The position numbers and the translations under genes are program-made. A DNA stretch of 64,000 nucleotides. It comes from JBBQKG01 sp038326655 (GTDB lineage: Bacteria; Actinomycetota; Thermoleophilia; Solirubrobacterales; JBBDJG01). Below are positions 15,771 through 24,851 of the stretch, in pieces (position 1 is the first letter of the stretch; the number at the start of each line of letters is the position of its first letter). The stretch covers positions 1-64,000 of the forward strand of contig JBBQKG010000004.1 of NCBI GenBank assembly GCA_038326655.1. Direction: 5' to 3'. The notes beneath the pieces were generated by a model. The model was not told the DNA's origin and searched no databases. It saw only the letters and a list, made by a program, of their open reading frames with translations.

Positions 15771-16565
15771 ATGGCCGTCGCCCTGACGATCGTCGGCGTC
15801 GTCTTCTTCTTCGCGTTCATCGCGCTCGCGAGCTCGATCAGAGTGCTGAGGGAGTACGAGCGCGGGGTCGTGTTCCGCCTCGGCCGGCTGATCGGCCAGA
15901 AGGGGCCGGGGCTGATTTTCCTGATCCCGATCGTCGACAAGATGGTCCGCGTCGATCTCCGCACGGTGACGCTCAACATCCCGCCGCAGGAGGTGATCAC
16001 GCGCGACAACGTGCCGGCTTCGGTGAACGCCGTTTGCTACTTCAGCGTCGTGAACGCGAACGATGCGATCGTCCAGATCGAAAACTTCCTCGTCGCGACC
16101 TCGCAGATCGCACAGACGACTCTGCGGGCCGTGCTCGGTCGCGCCGAGCTCGACACGCTCCTGTCGGAGCGCGACCGGCTGAACGAGGAGCTTCAGCGCA
16201 TCATCGACGAGCAGACCGAGCCGTGGGGGATCAAGGTCACCACGGTCGAGATCAAGGACGTAGAGATCCCGCAGACGATGCAGCGCGCGATGGCCCGCCA
16301 GGCGGAGGCCGAGCGCGAGCGGCGTGCCAAGATCATCGCCGCCGAGGGCGAGTTCCAGGCCTCCGACAAGCTGGCGCAGGCGGCTGCGACGATCGGCAAG
16401 CACCCGGTCGCGATCCAGCTGCGCTTCCTCCAGACGCTGATCGAGGTTGCCTCCGAGCGCAACTCGACGACGATCTTCCCGGTGCCCATCGATCTCGTGA
16501 CGCCGTTCCTCGAGGCCGCCCAGGCCGAGCGAAGGGCCGGCGGCGGACCGCAGCGCCCCGACTGA
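15771..16565 (+). CDS. Slipin/stomatin SPFH-domain membrane protein
   Basis: This 264-residue protein has one N-terminal membrane helix (ALTIVGVVFFFAFIALA), then the SPFH/Band 7 domain with REYERGVVFRLGRL, GPGLIFLIPIVDKMVRVDLRT and VPASVNAVCYF. An alanine/glutamate-rich coiled-coil helix (RQAEAERERRAKIIAAEGE) drives oligomerisation in this family. The C-terminus includes FPVPIDLV. It is the expected partner of the preceding NfeD protease. TAGAGT at 15757-15762 lies eight bases before the ATG, so it might also have its own leaderless transcript. Confidence 0.92.
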   Translation: MAVALTIVGVVFFFAFIALASSIRVLREYERGVVFRLGRLIGQKGPGLIFLIPIVDKMVRVDLRTVTLNIPPQEVITRDNVPASVNAVCYFSVVNANDAIVQIENFLVATSQIAQTTLRAVLGRAELDTLLSERDRLNEELQRIIDEQTEPWGIKVTTVEIKDVEIPQTMQRAMARQAEAERERRAKIIAAEGEFQASDKLAQAAATIGKHPVAIQLRFLQTLIEVASERNSTTIFPVPIDLVTPFLEAAQAERRAGGGPQRPD

Positions 16566-17576
16566 GTGCAAACGGCACCCGAGCTTCGAATCGACCCGCT
16601 GACAGGGCTGCGGGTGGTGCTGGCGCCGAAGCGCTCCGAGCGTCCGCTGAGCTTTCAGCCGTCGGAGGTCCATGCCCAGGCGCGCGAGCAATGCCCGCTC
16701 TGCGAGGGGCGTGAGGACTGGACGCCCCCCGAGACCTGGGCGCTCCGGCCGGGCGGCGGGGCGCCCGACACGCCTGGCTGGCTGGTGCGCGCGGTCCCGA
16801 ACAAGTTCCCGCTGCTGGGCGAAGGCACGCCGCAAGAGCCTCCGGATCCGCTCGGCGAGGGACGCGGCGACCCGCAGCTCTTTTCGTCGGCGCCTGCGAC
16901 CGGCATTCACGAGGTGATCGCGCACACGCCCGAGCACGTCAGCTCGATCAGCGATCTGAGCCCCGAGCAGACGGCGCTCGCGACCGAGGGCTGGAAGGAG
17001 CGCGCGGCGGCTTTGGCGGCCGCGGACTCCTCCTACGTCCACATCATGGTCAACGAGGGCCAGGCGGCCGGGGCGTCGCTCGAGCACACCCACGCCCAGG
17101 CCTACGGCCTTGGCTTCGTGCCGACCGTGGTCGCCCGCGAGCGCGAACGGTTCACGGCTCACAACACGCGCACGATGGGCGCGTGCCTGATGTGCGATCT
17201 GCTCCAGGAGGAGATCCGCCGGCGCGAGCGCGTGGTCGCGGTCGACGACGAGGCGGTGCTGCTCGCGCCATACGCGTCCCGCATGCCATACGAGCTCCAG
17301 CTCGTGCCCCGCTCCCACCAGGCGAGCTTCGCGGATGCCGAGGCGACGGGCGCCCGGCTGCTGCACGACGGGCTGCTGCGCCTGCGAAACGCGCTCGGCG
17401 GGCCGCCGCCCTTGAACCTCTGGGTGCGCACCGCGCCCCGCGGCGCGGGCACGTTCCACTGGCACATCGACGTGGTGCCGCGGCTGACCCAGCTTGCCGG
17501 CTTCGAGCTCGGCACCGGCGTGAACGTCAACGTCATGCCGCCCGAGCGCGCGGCCTCAGAGCTTCGCGACGCCTAG
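16566..17576 (+). CDS. galT: Galactose-1-phosphate uridylyltransferase GalT
   Basis: GalT exchanges UMP between UDP-glucose and galactose-1-phosphate in the Leloir pathway. The 336-residue protein has the zinc-binding CPLC, the segment VPNKFPLL, the nucleophile motif GASLEHTHAQ (HxHxQ) and a late FHWHIDVVPRL. A second CxxC (LMCDLL) is reduced to a single Cys, so metal content may differ from E. coli GalT. GTG 16566 directly follows the slipin TGA. No galK or galE is adjacent. It converges on the HD-GYP gene, with ten bases between the stops. Confidence 0.9.
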   Translation: MQTAPELRIDPLTGLRVVLAPKRSERPLSFQPSEVHAQAREQCPLCEGREDWTPPETWALRPGGGAPDTPGWLVRAVPNKFPLLGEGTPQEPPDPLGEGRGDPQLFSSAPATGIHEVIAHTPEHVSSISDLSPEQTALATEGWKERAAALAAADSSYVHIMVNEGQAAGASLEHTHAQAYGLGFVPTVVARERERFTAHNTRTMGACLMCDLLQEEIRRRERVVAVDDEAVLLAPYASRMPYELQLVPRSHQASFADAEATGARLLHDGLLRLRNALGGPPPLNLWVRTAPRGAGTFHWHIDVVPRLTQLAGFELGTGVNVNVMPPERAASELRDA

Positions 17577-17586
17577 CTGGTGACGG

Positions 17587-19011
17587 CTAGGTCGTCTCGG
17601 CCGCTTCGGCGGCCTCGAGCTCGACCGCCTCGACCGACGGCTCGCCCGTGACCTGCGGCAGCGGCATCGAGTATTCCTGCACCCGCTTCTCGATCCCAAG
17701 CTCGCGATCGAAGTCGGCGTCCTCGCCGTGGCGGAACTTGACGTCCTTGCCGGCCAGCACCTGGATAAAGATCTCGACGAACTCCGCGTCGAGCTGGCCG
17801 CCGCAGACGCGGCGAAGCTCCTGGATCGCCTCGAAGGACGACACCGGCTTGCGATACGAGTCGCGCGCGGTCATCACGTCGTAGGTGTCGGCGACCGAGA
17901 TGATCCGGGAGAGCGCAGGAATCTGGGAGCCCTTCAGGCCGCGCGGATAGCCCTTGCCGTCGATGCGCTCGTGGTGCGCGAGGATGATGTCGCCGACCGG
18001 CCCGTAGCCCTCCATCTGGCGGACCACCTTGGCGCCCTGGTACGGGTGCATCTTGATGATCTGCCAGTCCTCCTCGGTGAGCTTCGTGTCGGTCTTCAAG
18101 ATGCGGTCGGGGAAGATGAACTTGCCGATGTCGTGCATCAGGCCGGCCGTGTGGACGAGCTCCTGCTCCTCTTGCGAGAAGCCAGCCGCGAGCGCGATCT
18201 CTCGCGCGTAGCGCGCGACCGCGGCGCAGTGGCGTGCCGTCATCTTGTCCCGCAGGTCGAGCGTGTGCATGATCGCGCTCAGGACGCCCACCTGGAGGCT
18301 CGCGAGCTGCTTCGTCCGCGTGGTCAGCTGCGTGCCGCGGCGCTCGAGCTCCTCGGACCGCTGCTCGGAGAGCAGCAGCTGCCCGAGCAGGTACTGGAAC
18401 GTGAACAGCACGAGGCCGAAGAGCGCGATCGCGGCGATCCCGACCTGCTCATAGAGGTAGGCGATCCCGACCGCCAGCAGCGCGGCGGCAAGCTCGGAGG
18501 GCAGCACCGGGATCACCAGCTTGCGGACCATGTCGATCATCGAGACCTTCTTCTCGATGTGGACGCGGTGCACCGCGATGATCACGAAGTTCACGGCCAG
18601 CGCGAACATGAACGTGGCGAAGACGAGCAGGTAGAAACCGCCGTCGCCCTCGCCCACGCTGGTTGCGCTGCGGGCCGCCTGGAAGGCGACGCCACCGAGC
18701 AGCGGGAACCACGCATAGGCCAGCAGGTTGTTCAGGAAGAAGGGAGCCGGATCACGCCAGCGAAACCAGCCGATCGCGATCGTCGCGACCCCGATCACGG
18801 CCGCCGGCGTGCCGCCGAGGAACACCATCGCCAGCACCAGTGACAGGAAGCTCCCGGAGATCTTGACGCTCGACGACGTATCCGATGCCGTGACGTCGCT
18901 CGCCACCGAGAACACCAGCAGCACCGCGAAGAGCGTCGGGTCCCAGTCCGCGTCCGTGAGCACGCCAACCAGTACTGCTGCTGCAAGCGCGAGCAGCTCC
19001 AAAGCGATCAC
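17587..19011 (-). CDS. Membrane-anchored HD-GYP domain protein
   Basis: The first roughly 220 residues of this 474-residue protein form a membrane sensor with several helices resembling MASE-type domains. A short coiled linker (LLSEQRSEELERRGTQL) leads to an HD-GYP domain with the metal residues in MTARHCAAVARYAREIA, AGLMHDIGKFIFPD, ILAHHERIDGKGYPRGLKG and ISVADTYDVMTA. HD-GYP domains usually hydrolyse cyclic di-GMP. No GGDEF or EAL gene is in the window. The acidic C-terminal tail (VEAVELEAAEAAETT) is unusual but short. The start is a GTG. Confidence 0.9.
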   Translation of the reverse strand: MIALELLALAAAVLVGVLTDADWDPTLFAVLLVFSVASDVTASDTSSSVKISGSFLSLVLAMVFLGGTPAAVIGVATIAIGWFRWRDPAPFFLNNLLAYAWFPLLGGVAFQAARSATSVGEGDGGFYLLVFATFMFALAVNFVIIAVHRVHIEKKVSMIDMVRKLVIPVLPSELAAALLAVGIAYLYEQVGIAAIALFGLVLFTFQYLLGQLLLSEQRSEELERRGTQLTTRTKQLASLQVGVLSAIMHTLDLRDKMTARHCAAVARYAREIALAAGFSQEEQELVHTAGLMHDIGKFIFPDRILKTDTKLTEEDWQIIKMHPYQGAKVVRQMEGYGPVGDIILAHHERIDGKGYPRGLKGSQIPALSRIISVADTYDVMTARDSYRKPVSSFEAIQELRRVCGGQLDAEFVEIFIQVLAGKDVKFRHGEDADFDRELGIEKRVQEYSMPLPQVTGEPSVEAVELEAAEAAETT

Positions 19012-19119
19012 GAATCGGCTGGGGCGGGCGGCCAGGGCTACCTCCCGGTTCGAAAAGAACCCGGTCAGAGGGCTATCGGCGCCCGGCGAAGTCTTCTTGA
19101 GGGAGCGGGCCCTCGGGTG

Positions 19120-19677
19120 CTAGCGGACGGCCTCCACGAAGAGCGTTTCGTCCTCGCGGTTGTCGCATTCGACGATCTCGGGGTGCGCGCTCCTGGTCTC
19201 GTGATACCGGCACCGCTCGACGCTCGTGAAGCCGGCCTTGTGAAGGAGCTCCGCGGCGAAGTCGTAGGTGAAGAGGGTGCGCACGTAGCCGTACCACGCG
19301 AGCTGGAGCGAGAGCTTGCCCCCGAGCGTGGCGGCGTGCTCGTCGGGGATCAGGAAATGGTCGCGGTCGCCCCTCAGATAGGCCTGGATGTTGCGCTCGA
19401 GATCGGGCAGCGCAAGGCGCAGGGTGGCGCCCGGCTTCAACACGCGGCGCAACTCGCGGAGCACCGTGTCGATCTCCGCGTGGACGATCTCCGGCAGCGC
19501 GTGGATGCTGACGGCGTAGTCGATGCTCTCGCTTTCCAGCGGGAGCCCGTCGTGGATGTCGCAGACCAGGTTCACGCCGGGCAGATCCCAGCGATCGGAG
19601 TTGATCCACCCGGGCTCGCCGTGGGCGCCACAGCCCCAGTTGAGGCGGCGGACGGCCGGCTGTGCGGACGTGCTCAT
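19120..19677 (-). CDS. SAM-dependent class I methyltransferase
   Basis: This 185-residue methyltransferase-fold protein has the glycine-rich motif as RRLNWGCGAHGEPGWINSD and an acidic ribose-binding position in VNLVCDIHDGLPL. A motif IV-like segment IDYAVSIHALPEIV is followed by VLRELRRVLKPGATLRLALPDLE. The NWGCG...GWIN(S/L)D pattern with P(L/F)..(S/D).D is that of small methyltransferases found with glycan genes, but no such gene adjoins and the substrate is unknown. ATG 19677 is preferred over a 15-codon extension rich in Arg and His. Confidence 0.8.
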   Translation of the reverse strand: MSTSAQPAVRRLNWGCGAHGEPGWINSDRWDLPGVNLVCDIHDGLPLESESIDYAVSIHALPEIVHAEIDTVLRELRRVLKPGATLRLALPDLERNIQAYLRGDRDHFLIPDEHAATLGGKLSLQLAWYGYVRTLFTYDFAAELLHKAGFTSVERCRYHETRSAHPEIVECDNREDETLFVEAVR

Positions 19678-19991
19678 TTGGTGAATATGACACCGCCGAA
19701 ACCGAGGGGAGCGCCTCGCCATCTGGCCGGCGCTCCCATCGCGAGTCCCTCACGGACTAGTTCCGGTAACCCACTGGACCTCCCATTTCGACCGACCGAG
19801 GGGCGCTGCGCTGGACGAATGTTCGAGTGCGCGTGCCCTGCCCTACCCGCCTGTATTGCGGGATCGACTGCACAATCTGGACATTCGTTGGAGCCCTGGC
19901 AAGTTCCCGGTACTGTGATGCAACCCTCGATGCACCGACGGACGATTCAGGGAGGAACGCGGGGCATCAGAAGCCGCGTCTGGTCAAGCGC
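19678..19991. other. Divergent intergenic region between methyltransferase and MFS gene
   Basis: This 314-base stretch contains no convincing gene. It holds the MFS promoter candidate (19888-19916) and a Shine-Dalgarno-like GGGAGG (19950-19955) with no matching start codon. An in-frame extension of the MFS gene reaches GTG 19827, but that start would lie upstream of the promoter. Confidence 0.5.
19888..19916 (+). promoter_or_regulatory. Sigma-70-type promoter candidate for the MFS gene
   Basis: TTGGAG (19888-19893) and TACTGT (19911-19916) are separated by 17 bases, the optimum for housekeeping sigma factors. Transcription would begin near 19923, which argues for an MFS start at 19980-19992. 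Confidence 0.5.
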
Positions 19992-21260
19992 TTGAAAGAG
20001 GCCCTGGCACCACTCAAGCTTCCCGGGTTCGGCCGGCTCGCCGGCGCCTACACCTTCAACGAGCTGGGCAACTGGGTCGGGGAGATCGCGCTCGCCGTGC
20101 TGGTGTTCGACCAGACCGGGAGCCCGCTCGCGACGGCGGGGCTGTTCATCGGCATGCACTTCCTGCCGGCCTTCCTCAGCCAGCTGGTGGTGGCGCGCAC
20201 CGAGCCGATCGGGACGAAGGCGGTGCTGCCCGCGCTCTATCTCGGCGAAGCGGTGGTGTTCGCGGCACTGGCGCTGACCGCGGGCAGCTTCTCGCTGCCG
20301 CTCGTGATCGCGCTCGCGGTCGCCGACGGGACGCTCGCGATCGCCGCGCGTGCCTTCACGCGTGCCTCCGCAGCGGCGGTCCTCACGCCGGCTGACCAGC
20401 TGCGCCAGGGAAATGCCGTGATCAACGTGGGCTTCACCGGTGCCGGCGCACTCGGCCCGGCACTGGGAGGGCTCGTGGTGGCCGGGCTCGGCGTGGAGAC
20501 TGCGCTCTTCTGCGATGCCGCGTCGTTCCTGGTGGTCGCGGCCACGCTTGCCCTTGCCCGCGCGCTCCCGCAGGTGAAGGCACAGCCCGAGCGCGCGAGC
20601 ACACGGCTGCTGGCCGGCATTCGCTACGTGCGCCGGAATCGCGCGCTGGGCGCGCTGCTCCTGGCACAGGCAGCCGCGTTCGTGTTCTTCACCGCCGTGA
20701 TTCCGATCGAGATCGTTTACGCCAAGGAGACATTGCACGCCGGGGACTCCGGCTACGGGGCGCTGCTCTCGGCGTGGGGAATCGGCATGGTGGTGGGGAG
20801 CCTCGTCTTCACGGCCGTCGGTCAGCACATGTCGCTCAAGCCGGTGCTCTTCTTCAGCACGCTCGCGATCGGCCTCTCGTATCTCGGCCTCGCGGCGGCG
20901 GGCACCCTGGCGCTTGCATGCCTCGCTGCAGCGTTCGGCGGCCTCGGCAACGGCATGCAATGGGTCTCCGTCCTGAGTGCCGTGCAGGAGCTGACCGCAT
21001 CCCAGTTCCAGGCGCGCGTGGTCGGCCTGCTCGAAGCTTCGGGCAAGGCGATGCCGGGTGTCGGCTTCCTGCTCGGAGGCGTGATCGCGGCGGTCCTGAG
21101 TCCACGCGCGAGCTTCCTCACCGCCGGACTCGGAGTCGTCGCGGTGCTCGTGCTTGTCTCCCCGATGCTGGCGCGTGCGCACTGGGGCGGCGGGCCGGTG
21201 GTCACGCCGCCCTCCGAAGAGATCGCGCCGCAGGCCGCGGGCGTAGGGCCGGGGCCGTAG
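19992..21260 (+). CDS. Major facilitator superfamily exporter (MFS_3/enterobactin-exporter type)
   Basis: This is a 12-helix transporter of about 422 residues. Its first helix begins FNELGNWVGEIALAVLVFDQTGS, the pattern of MFS_3 exporters in which D/E-x-x-GNW precedes a conserved hydrophobic run. A second-half start is seen at RYVRRNRALGALLLAQAAAF. Substrate is unknown; relatives export siderophores and antibiotics. The frame is open back to GTG 19827, but that N-terminus is cysteine-rich and lies upstream of a good promoter, so TTG 19992 or CTG 19980 is more likely. The next gene's GTG overlaps the stop codon. Confidence 0.82.
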   Translation: MKEALAPLKLPGFGRLAGAYTFNELGNWVGEIALAVLVFDQTGSPLATAGLFIGMHFLPAFLSQLVVARTEPIGTKAVLPALYLGEAVVFAALALTAGSFSLPLVIALAVADGTLAIAARAFTRASAAAVLTPADQLRQGNAVINVGFTGAGALGPALGGLVVAGLGVETALFCDAASFLVVAATLALARALPQVKAQPERASTRLLAGIRYVRRNRALGALLLAQAAAFVFFTAVIPIEIVYAKETLHAGDSGYGALLSAWGIGMVVGSLVFTAVGQHMSLKPVLFFSTLAIGLSYLGLAAAGTLALACLAAAFGGLGNGMQWVSVLSAVQELTASQFQARVVGLLEASGKAMPGVGFLLGGVIAAVLSPRASFLTAGLGVVAVLVLVSPMLARAHWGGGPVVTPPSEEIAPQAAGVGPGP

Positions 21261-21895
21261 TGGCTCCGACCGACAGGCCGTTCCCGCGTTTCATCGCCGA
21301 GCCGCCGCACGAGCTGGAGCCCTACGGGCGCTTCGGGGAGCGCCTCGCGGAAGCCTTCCTCGCCGCCTGCGACGCCGTCGAGGACGGGCCGGGCCCGGCT
21401 GACCCCGCGCGCATCGTGTGGCATCCGGAGCGCTTCTACGGCGGGCGCACGTATGTCCCCGGGACGGCGCGCGTCGGCGAAGGGCTCGAGTACTTCGGGT
21501 ACGTGTCCTTTGCGCGCACCGACGACGGCGAGCCGGCCGACTTCCTGGCAGTCGCGGACTACACGGACGAGACGGCCGAGCAAAACCCGCACTGGAAGAT
21601 CGACCTGAGCGACGAGGTGGTCGCCCATTGGCGCGGGCCGGGGGACGCGACGGGCGACGTGACGCTCGTGTGGGGGGTCCCACTGGGCGCCGGCACAGCG
21701 GGGGCGACCGTCGTGACGGCCGAGCTCGACGGCGAGACCGTGGATCAGTGCGGGCTCGGATCCGCGCGGCGCTTCACGCTCGTGGCACTCGACGCGGTCA
21801 GCGGCCTCGGCCCCGATGAGCTCTATCTCGAGGTCCAGCTCTGGGGCAAAGGGGGACAGCGGCTCGCCGCCGAATCCCTCTACGAAGCGGAGTAG
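21260..21895 (+). CDS. Conserved hypothetical protein, function not recognised
   Basis: This 211-residue soluble protein has no signal peptide and is acidic and aromatic-rich. Recognisable stretches are RIVWHPERFYGGRTYVPGTA, LEYFGYVSFARTDDGEPADFLAVADYTDETAEQNPHWKIDL and DELYLEVQLWGKGGQRLAAESLYEAE. No catalytic motif is evident to me. GTG 21260 shares one base with the MFS stop, so it is translationally coupled to the transporter and may act with it. Coding is supported by consistent codon bias and the coupled start. Confidence 0.7.
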   Translation: MAPTDRPFPRFIAEPPHELEPYGRFGERLAEAFLAACDAVEDGPGPADPARIVWHPERFYGGRTYVPGTARVGEGLEYFGYVSFARTDDGEPADFLAVADYTDETAEQNPHWKIDLSDEVVAHWRGPGDATGDVTLVWGVPLGAGTAGATVVTAELDGETVDQCGLGSARRFTLVALDAVSGLGPDELYLEVQLWGKGGQRLAAESLYEAE

Positions 21896-21973
21896 GCCAA
21901 AGCTCGGGCTACACTGCCCGCCAGGGAGAGAACCCCCGCCCCCGCGGGGACGAAGAAAGAGAAGAAACCCAGC

Positions 21974-22960
21974 TTGACGACAGGCGCCGTCGACCCGACG
22001 CGCGAGCAGCCCGACGAGGCTTTCGAGGTCTTCGAGGGCGGTGCCGCGGCAATCGCCGCACGCTCGCCGCTGGAGCTCTTCTGGCGGCGGCTGAGAGACG
22101 ACAAGGTGGCGCTCACAGCGGCCGCGTTCATCGTCTTTCTCGTGCTGTGCGCGGTCTTCGCGCCGCTGATCGTCAAGCTCGTGGGGGCCGCGGGGCCGAC
22201 CCACCAAAACCCGAAGGCGCTCGACTCGTTCGGCACCCCCACCGGGCCCAGCAGCGGGCATCCGTTCGGCGTCGACCAGCTCGGCCGCGACGTCTTCTCG
22301 CGCGTCCTTTACGGCGCGCGTGTGTCGCTCGAGGTGGCGATCATCGCGACCGCGATCTCGGTCGCGATCGGCGTCGCGGTGGGAATGATCGCCGGCTACT
22401 ACCGCGGCTGGGTCGACACCGCGCTCTCGCGCACGATCGACGTGCTGCTCGCCTTCCCGATCCTGCTGTTCGGGATCGGGCTGGCATCGGCCTGCTCGCT
22501 CGGTAACGGCTGCCTCGGCGGCATCATCAAGCCGGGCCTCACGGTCGTGATCTTCGTGATCGCGTTCGTCAACTGGACCTACATCGCAAGAATCATTCGC
22601 GGGCAGGTCCTGTCGCTGCGGGAAAAGGAGTTCGTCGACGCGGCGCGCTCGATCGGCGCATCGAACCGGCGGATCGTCTTCCGCGAGCTGCTTCCCAACC
22701 TGGTCGCGCCGATCATCGTCTACAGCACGCTGGTGATCCCCCAGAACATCCTGTTCGAGGCGGCGCTGTCGTTCCTCGGGGTCGGGATTCAGCCTCCGAA
22801 CGCCAGCTGGGGCCAGATGATCGCCGACGCCACCTCGATCTTCGACACGGCCTGGTGGTACATGGTCTTCCCCGGCGCGGCCCTGCTTCTGACCGTGCTG
22901 GCCTTCAACCTGCTGGGCGACGGCCTGCACGATGCCCTCAATCCGCGGGTAGGAAAATGA
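21974..22960 (+). CDS. Oligopeptide/dipeptide ABC transporter permease (DppC/OppC type)
   Basis: This inner-membrane permease of 328 residues belongs to the peptide/nickel class. It has the OppC-type N-terminal helix, a periplasmic segment with SSGHPFGVDQLGRDVFSRVLYGARVSL, and the ATPase-coupling EAA loop EFVDAARSIGASNRRIVFRELLPN. The conserved end is SFLGVGIQPPNASWGQMI...WYMVFPGAALLLTVLAFNLLGDGLHDALNPR. The start is TTG 21974. Unusually it stands before the binding-protein gene, while the OppB-type permease follows after it. Confidence 0.92.
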   Translation: MTTGAVDPTREQPDEAFEVFEGGAAAIAARSPLELFWRRLRDDKVALTAAAFIVFLVLCAVFAPLIVKLVGAAGPTHQNPKALDSFGTPTGPSSGHPFGVDQLGRDVFSRVLYGARVSLEVAIIATAISVAIGVAVGMIAGYYRGWVDTALSRTIDVLLAFPILLFGIGLASACSLGNGCLGGIIKPGLTVVIFVIAFVNWTYIARIIRGQVLSLREKEFVDAARSIGASNRRIVFRELLPNLVAPIIVYSTLVIPQNILFEAALSFLGVGIQPPNASWGQMIADATSIFDTAWWYMVFPGAALLLTVLAFNLLGDGLHDALNPRVGK

Positions 22961-23010
22961 CATTCCAGGGGAAATAGCCAGGGGAACCCTTGTTTGAGGA
23001 AAGGAACTGC

Positions 23011-24753
23011 ATGCCCATCTCGCGTCTGAAAACTTCTATCGCCGTGGTCACGGCCCTCGCAGCGGTGCTCCTGATTGCCGCCTGCGGCGGCGGGGGGAGC
23101 GGGGGCGAGGCCAAAAAGGGCGGCACGCTCAAGGTCCTCGACACCGCCGGCAGCATCGACAGCCTCGACCCCGGCTACTGGTACTACCAGTCCGACTACC
23201 AGGAGGTCGGCTTCACGACCCAGCGCTGGCTGTACGGCTGGAAGCCCAGCGAGACCAAGCCGACGCCTGACATCGCCCAGGCGCTGCCGAAGCAGTCCAA
23301 CGGCGGCAAGACGGTCACGGTCAAGATCAAGAGCGGGATCAAGTACAGCGCGCCGCTGCAGAGCAGGACGGTGAAGGCGGCGGACATCAAGTACGCGCTC
23401 GAGCGCTGCTTCCTCCCCCAGGTCGGCAACGGCTACGCGAACCTCTACTACAGCGACATCAAGGGTGTCGCCGCCTTCAAGAGCGGCAAGGCCAAGGAGA
23501 TCTCGGGCATCCAGGCGCCGGACGCCCAGACGCTGGTCATCAACACGGATAAGCCGGCCGGCGTGCTCACCGGCGGCGGGGCGCTCGGGATGCCCTGCAC
23601 GATCCCGGTCCCGAAGGACTACGCGCAGAAGTACGACCAGGGAAAGCAGTCGACGTACGGGCAGCACCAGGTGTTCACCGGCCCTTACATGATCCAGAAC
23701 GACGGCAAGGGCAAGATCACCGGCTACAAGCCGAGCCAGAAGCTGGTCCTGGTTCGCAATCCGAGCTGGGACAAGGCATCGGACTTCAAGCCGGCCTACT
23801 TCGACCGCATCAACATCACGTGCTGCAGCGACGCGACGGTGGCGGCGAAGCAGACGCTCAGCGGGCAGAACCTGCTGAGTGGCGACTACGCAGCCCCGCC
23901 GACGCCGGTGCTGAAGCAGGCTCTCAAGCGCACGAAGGACCAGCTCTCGATCACGTCGAGCGGGGGCAACCGCTACATCTCGCTCAACACGACGGTGAAG
24001 CCCCTGGACAACGTGAACGTGCGGCGGGCGATCGCGGCCGTGATCGACAAGACGGCGCTGCGCCAGACGCGTGGCGGACCCACGCTGGGCACGATCTCGA
24101 CGCACTTCTTCCCGCCCGGTGCGGACGGGTTCGAGGAGGGGGGCGGCACGAAGGGTCCCGGGTTCGACTTCATGTCGAGCGAGACCTCCAACGTGGCGCT
24201 TGCGAAGAGCTACATGAAGAAGGCCGGCTACTCGAGCGGCAAGTACAACGGTCCCGCGTTGCTGACGATCGCGGACAACGTGTCGCCGGCGAAGGAGACC
24301 GCGGAGGCGTTCCAGGAGCAGGTGAAGGCGATCGGCCTGGACCTCCAGTTCCGGGAGGTCCCGCACGCGACGATGCTGACGAAGTTCTGTCAGGTGCCGA
24401 AGGCGAAGGTCGCGATCTGCCCGAACCTCGGGTGGGGCGCGGACTTCTTCTCCGCGCAGAGCCTCATCGCCCCGCTGTTCAGCGGCGAGAACATCGTGCC
24501 GTCGGGCAACGTCAACACCGCTCAGGTGAACGACCCGCAGCTCAACGCGAAGATCAACGCGGCGAAGCAGGTCACCGACCCGACCAAGGCCGCGAAGGCC
24601 TGGGCAGAACTCGACAAGGACGTCACGAGCCAGGCGTACTTCATCCCATGGCTGTGGGACAACAACGTAAGCCTGGAGTCGAGTAACGCCAAGGGTGTCC
24701 CCAGCAAGTTCAACTCGGGCGCCTTCGACTACGCGTTCAGCGCGCTCAAGTAG
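23011..24753 (+). CDS. Peptide ABC transporter substrate-binding lipoprotein (SBP family 5)
   Basis: This 580-residue extracytoplasmic receptor has a signal peptide ending in LLIAACGGGGSGGE (lipidated Cys). The family 5 pattern follows with GGTLKVLDTAG, FTTQRWLYGWKPSE, an ALERCFLPQV segment and VNVRRAIAAVIDKTALRQ. ATG 23011 is preferred over TTG 22990 because AAGGAA lies just upstream and the signal peptide then has normal length. It delivers the substrate, probably peptides, to the two flanking permeases. A strong hairpin follows the gene. Confidence 0.92.
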   Translation: MPISRLKTSIAVVTALAAVLLIAACGGGGSGGEAKKGGTLKVLDTAGSIDSLDPGYWYYQSDYQEVGFTTQRWLYGWKPSETKPTPDIAQALPKQSNGGKTVTVKIKSGIKYSAPLQSRTVKAADIKYALERCFLPQVGNGYANLYYSDIKGVAAFKSGKAKEISGIQAPDAQTLVINTDKPAGVLTGGGALGMPCTIPVPKDYAQKYDQGKQSTYGQHQVFTGPYMIQNDGKGKITGYKPSQKLVLVRNPSWDKASDFKPAYFDRINITCCSDATVAAKQTLSGQNLLSGDYAAPPTPVLKQALKRTKDQLSITSSGGNRYISLNTTVKPLDNVNVRRAIAAVIDKTALRQTRGGPTLGTISTHFFPPGADGFEEGGGTKGPGFDFMSSETSNVALAKSYMKKAGYSSGKYNGPALLTIADNVSPAKETAEAFQEQVKAIGLDLQFREVPHATMLTKFCQVPKAKVAICPNLGWGADFFSAQSLIAPLFSGENIVPSGNVNTAQVNDPQLNAKINAAKQVTDPTKAAKAWAELDKDVTSQAYFIPWLWDNNVSLESSNAKGVPSKFNSGAFDYAFSALK

Positions 24754-24781
24754 CCAAAGGCAAACACCGCAGATGAAGAAC

Positions 24782-24815
24782 CAGAGGCCCCGGCGTTCAC
24801 GCGCCGGGGCCTCTG
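24782..24815 (+). terminator. Strong GC hairpin between binding protein and permease
   Basis: A 14-bp perfect stem (24782-24795 with 24802-24815; arm CAGAGGCCCCGGCG) encloses a 6-base loop. No T-run follows, so it may be a weak terminator or an mRNA-stabilising element that keeps binding-protein transcript above that of the downstream permease and ATPases. Confidence 0.7.
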
Positions 24816-24851
24816 TACTCTCCGGATAGTCAGAGAGGGTTGAGAGGAACC

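Noticed and set aside
15336..17465. 709-codon minus-strand frame opposite nfeD, slipin and galT
   Set aside because: Antisense shadow of three clear genes; no conserved motif.
19815..19889. Inverted ACGAATGT / ACATTCGT about 60 bases apart
   Set aside because: Eight-base arms with a long gap are expected by chance and no structure supports them.
19827..19991. N-terminal extension of the MFS protein to GTG 19827
   Set aside because: The extension is cysteine-rich and lies upstream of a TTGGAG-17-TACTGT promoter; MFS helix 1 begins after 20040.
20822..22963. 713-codon minus-strand frame opposite the MFS, hypothetical and permease genes
   Set aside because: It spans three well-supported plus-strand genes and intergenic DNA, and its translation is Arg/Asp/His-rich without motifs.
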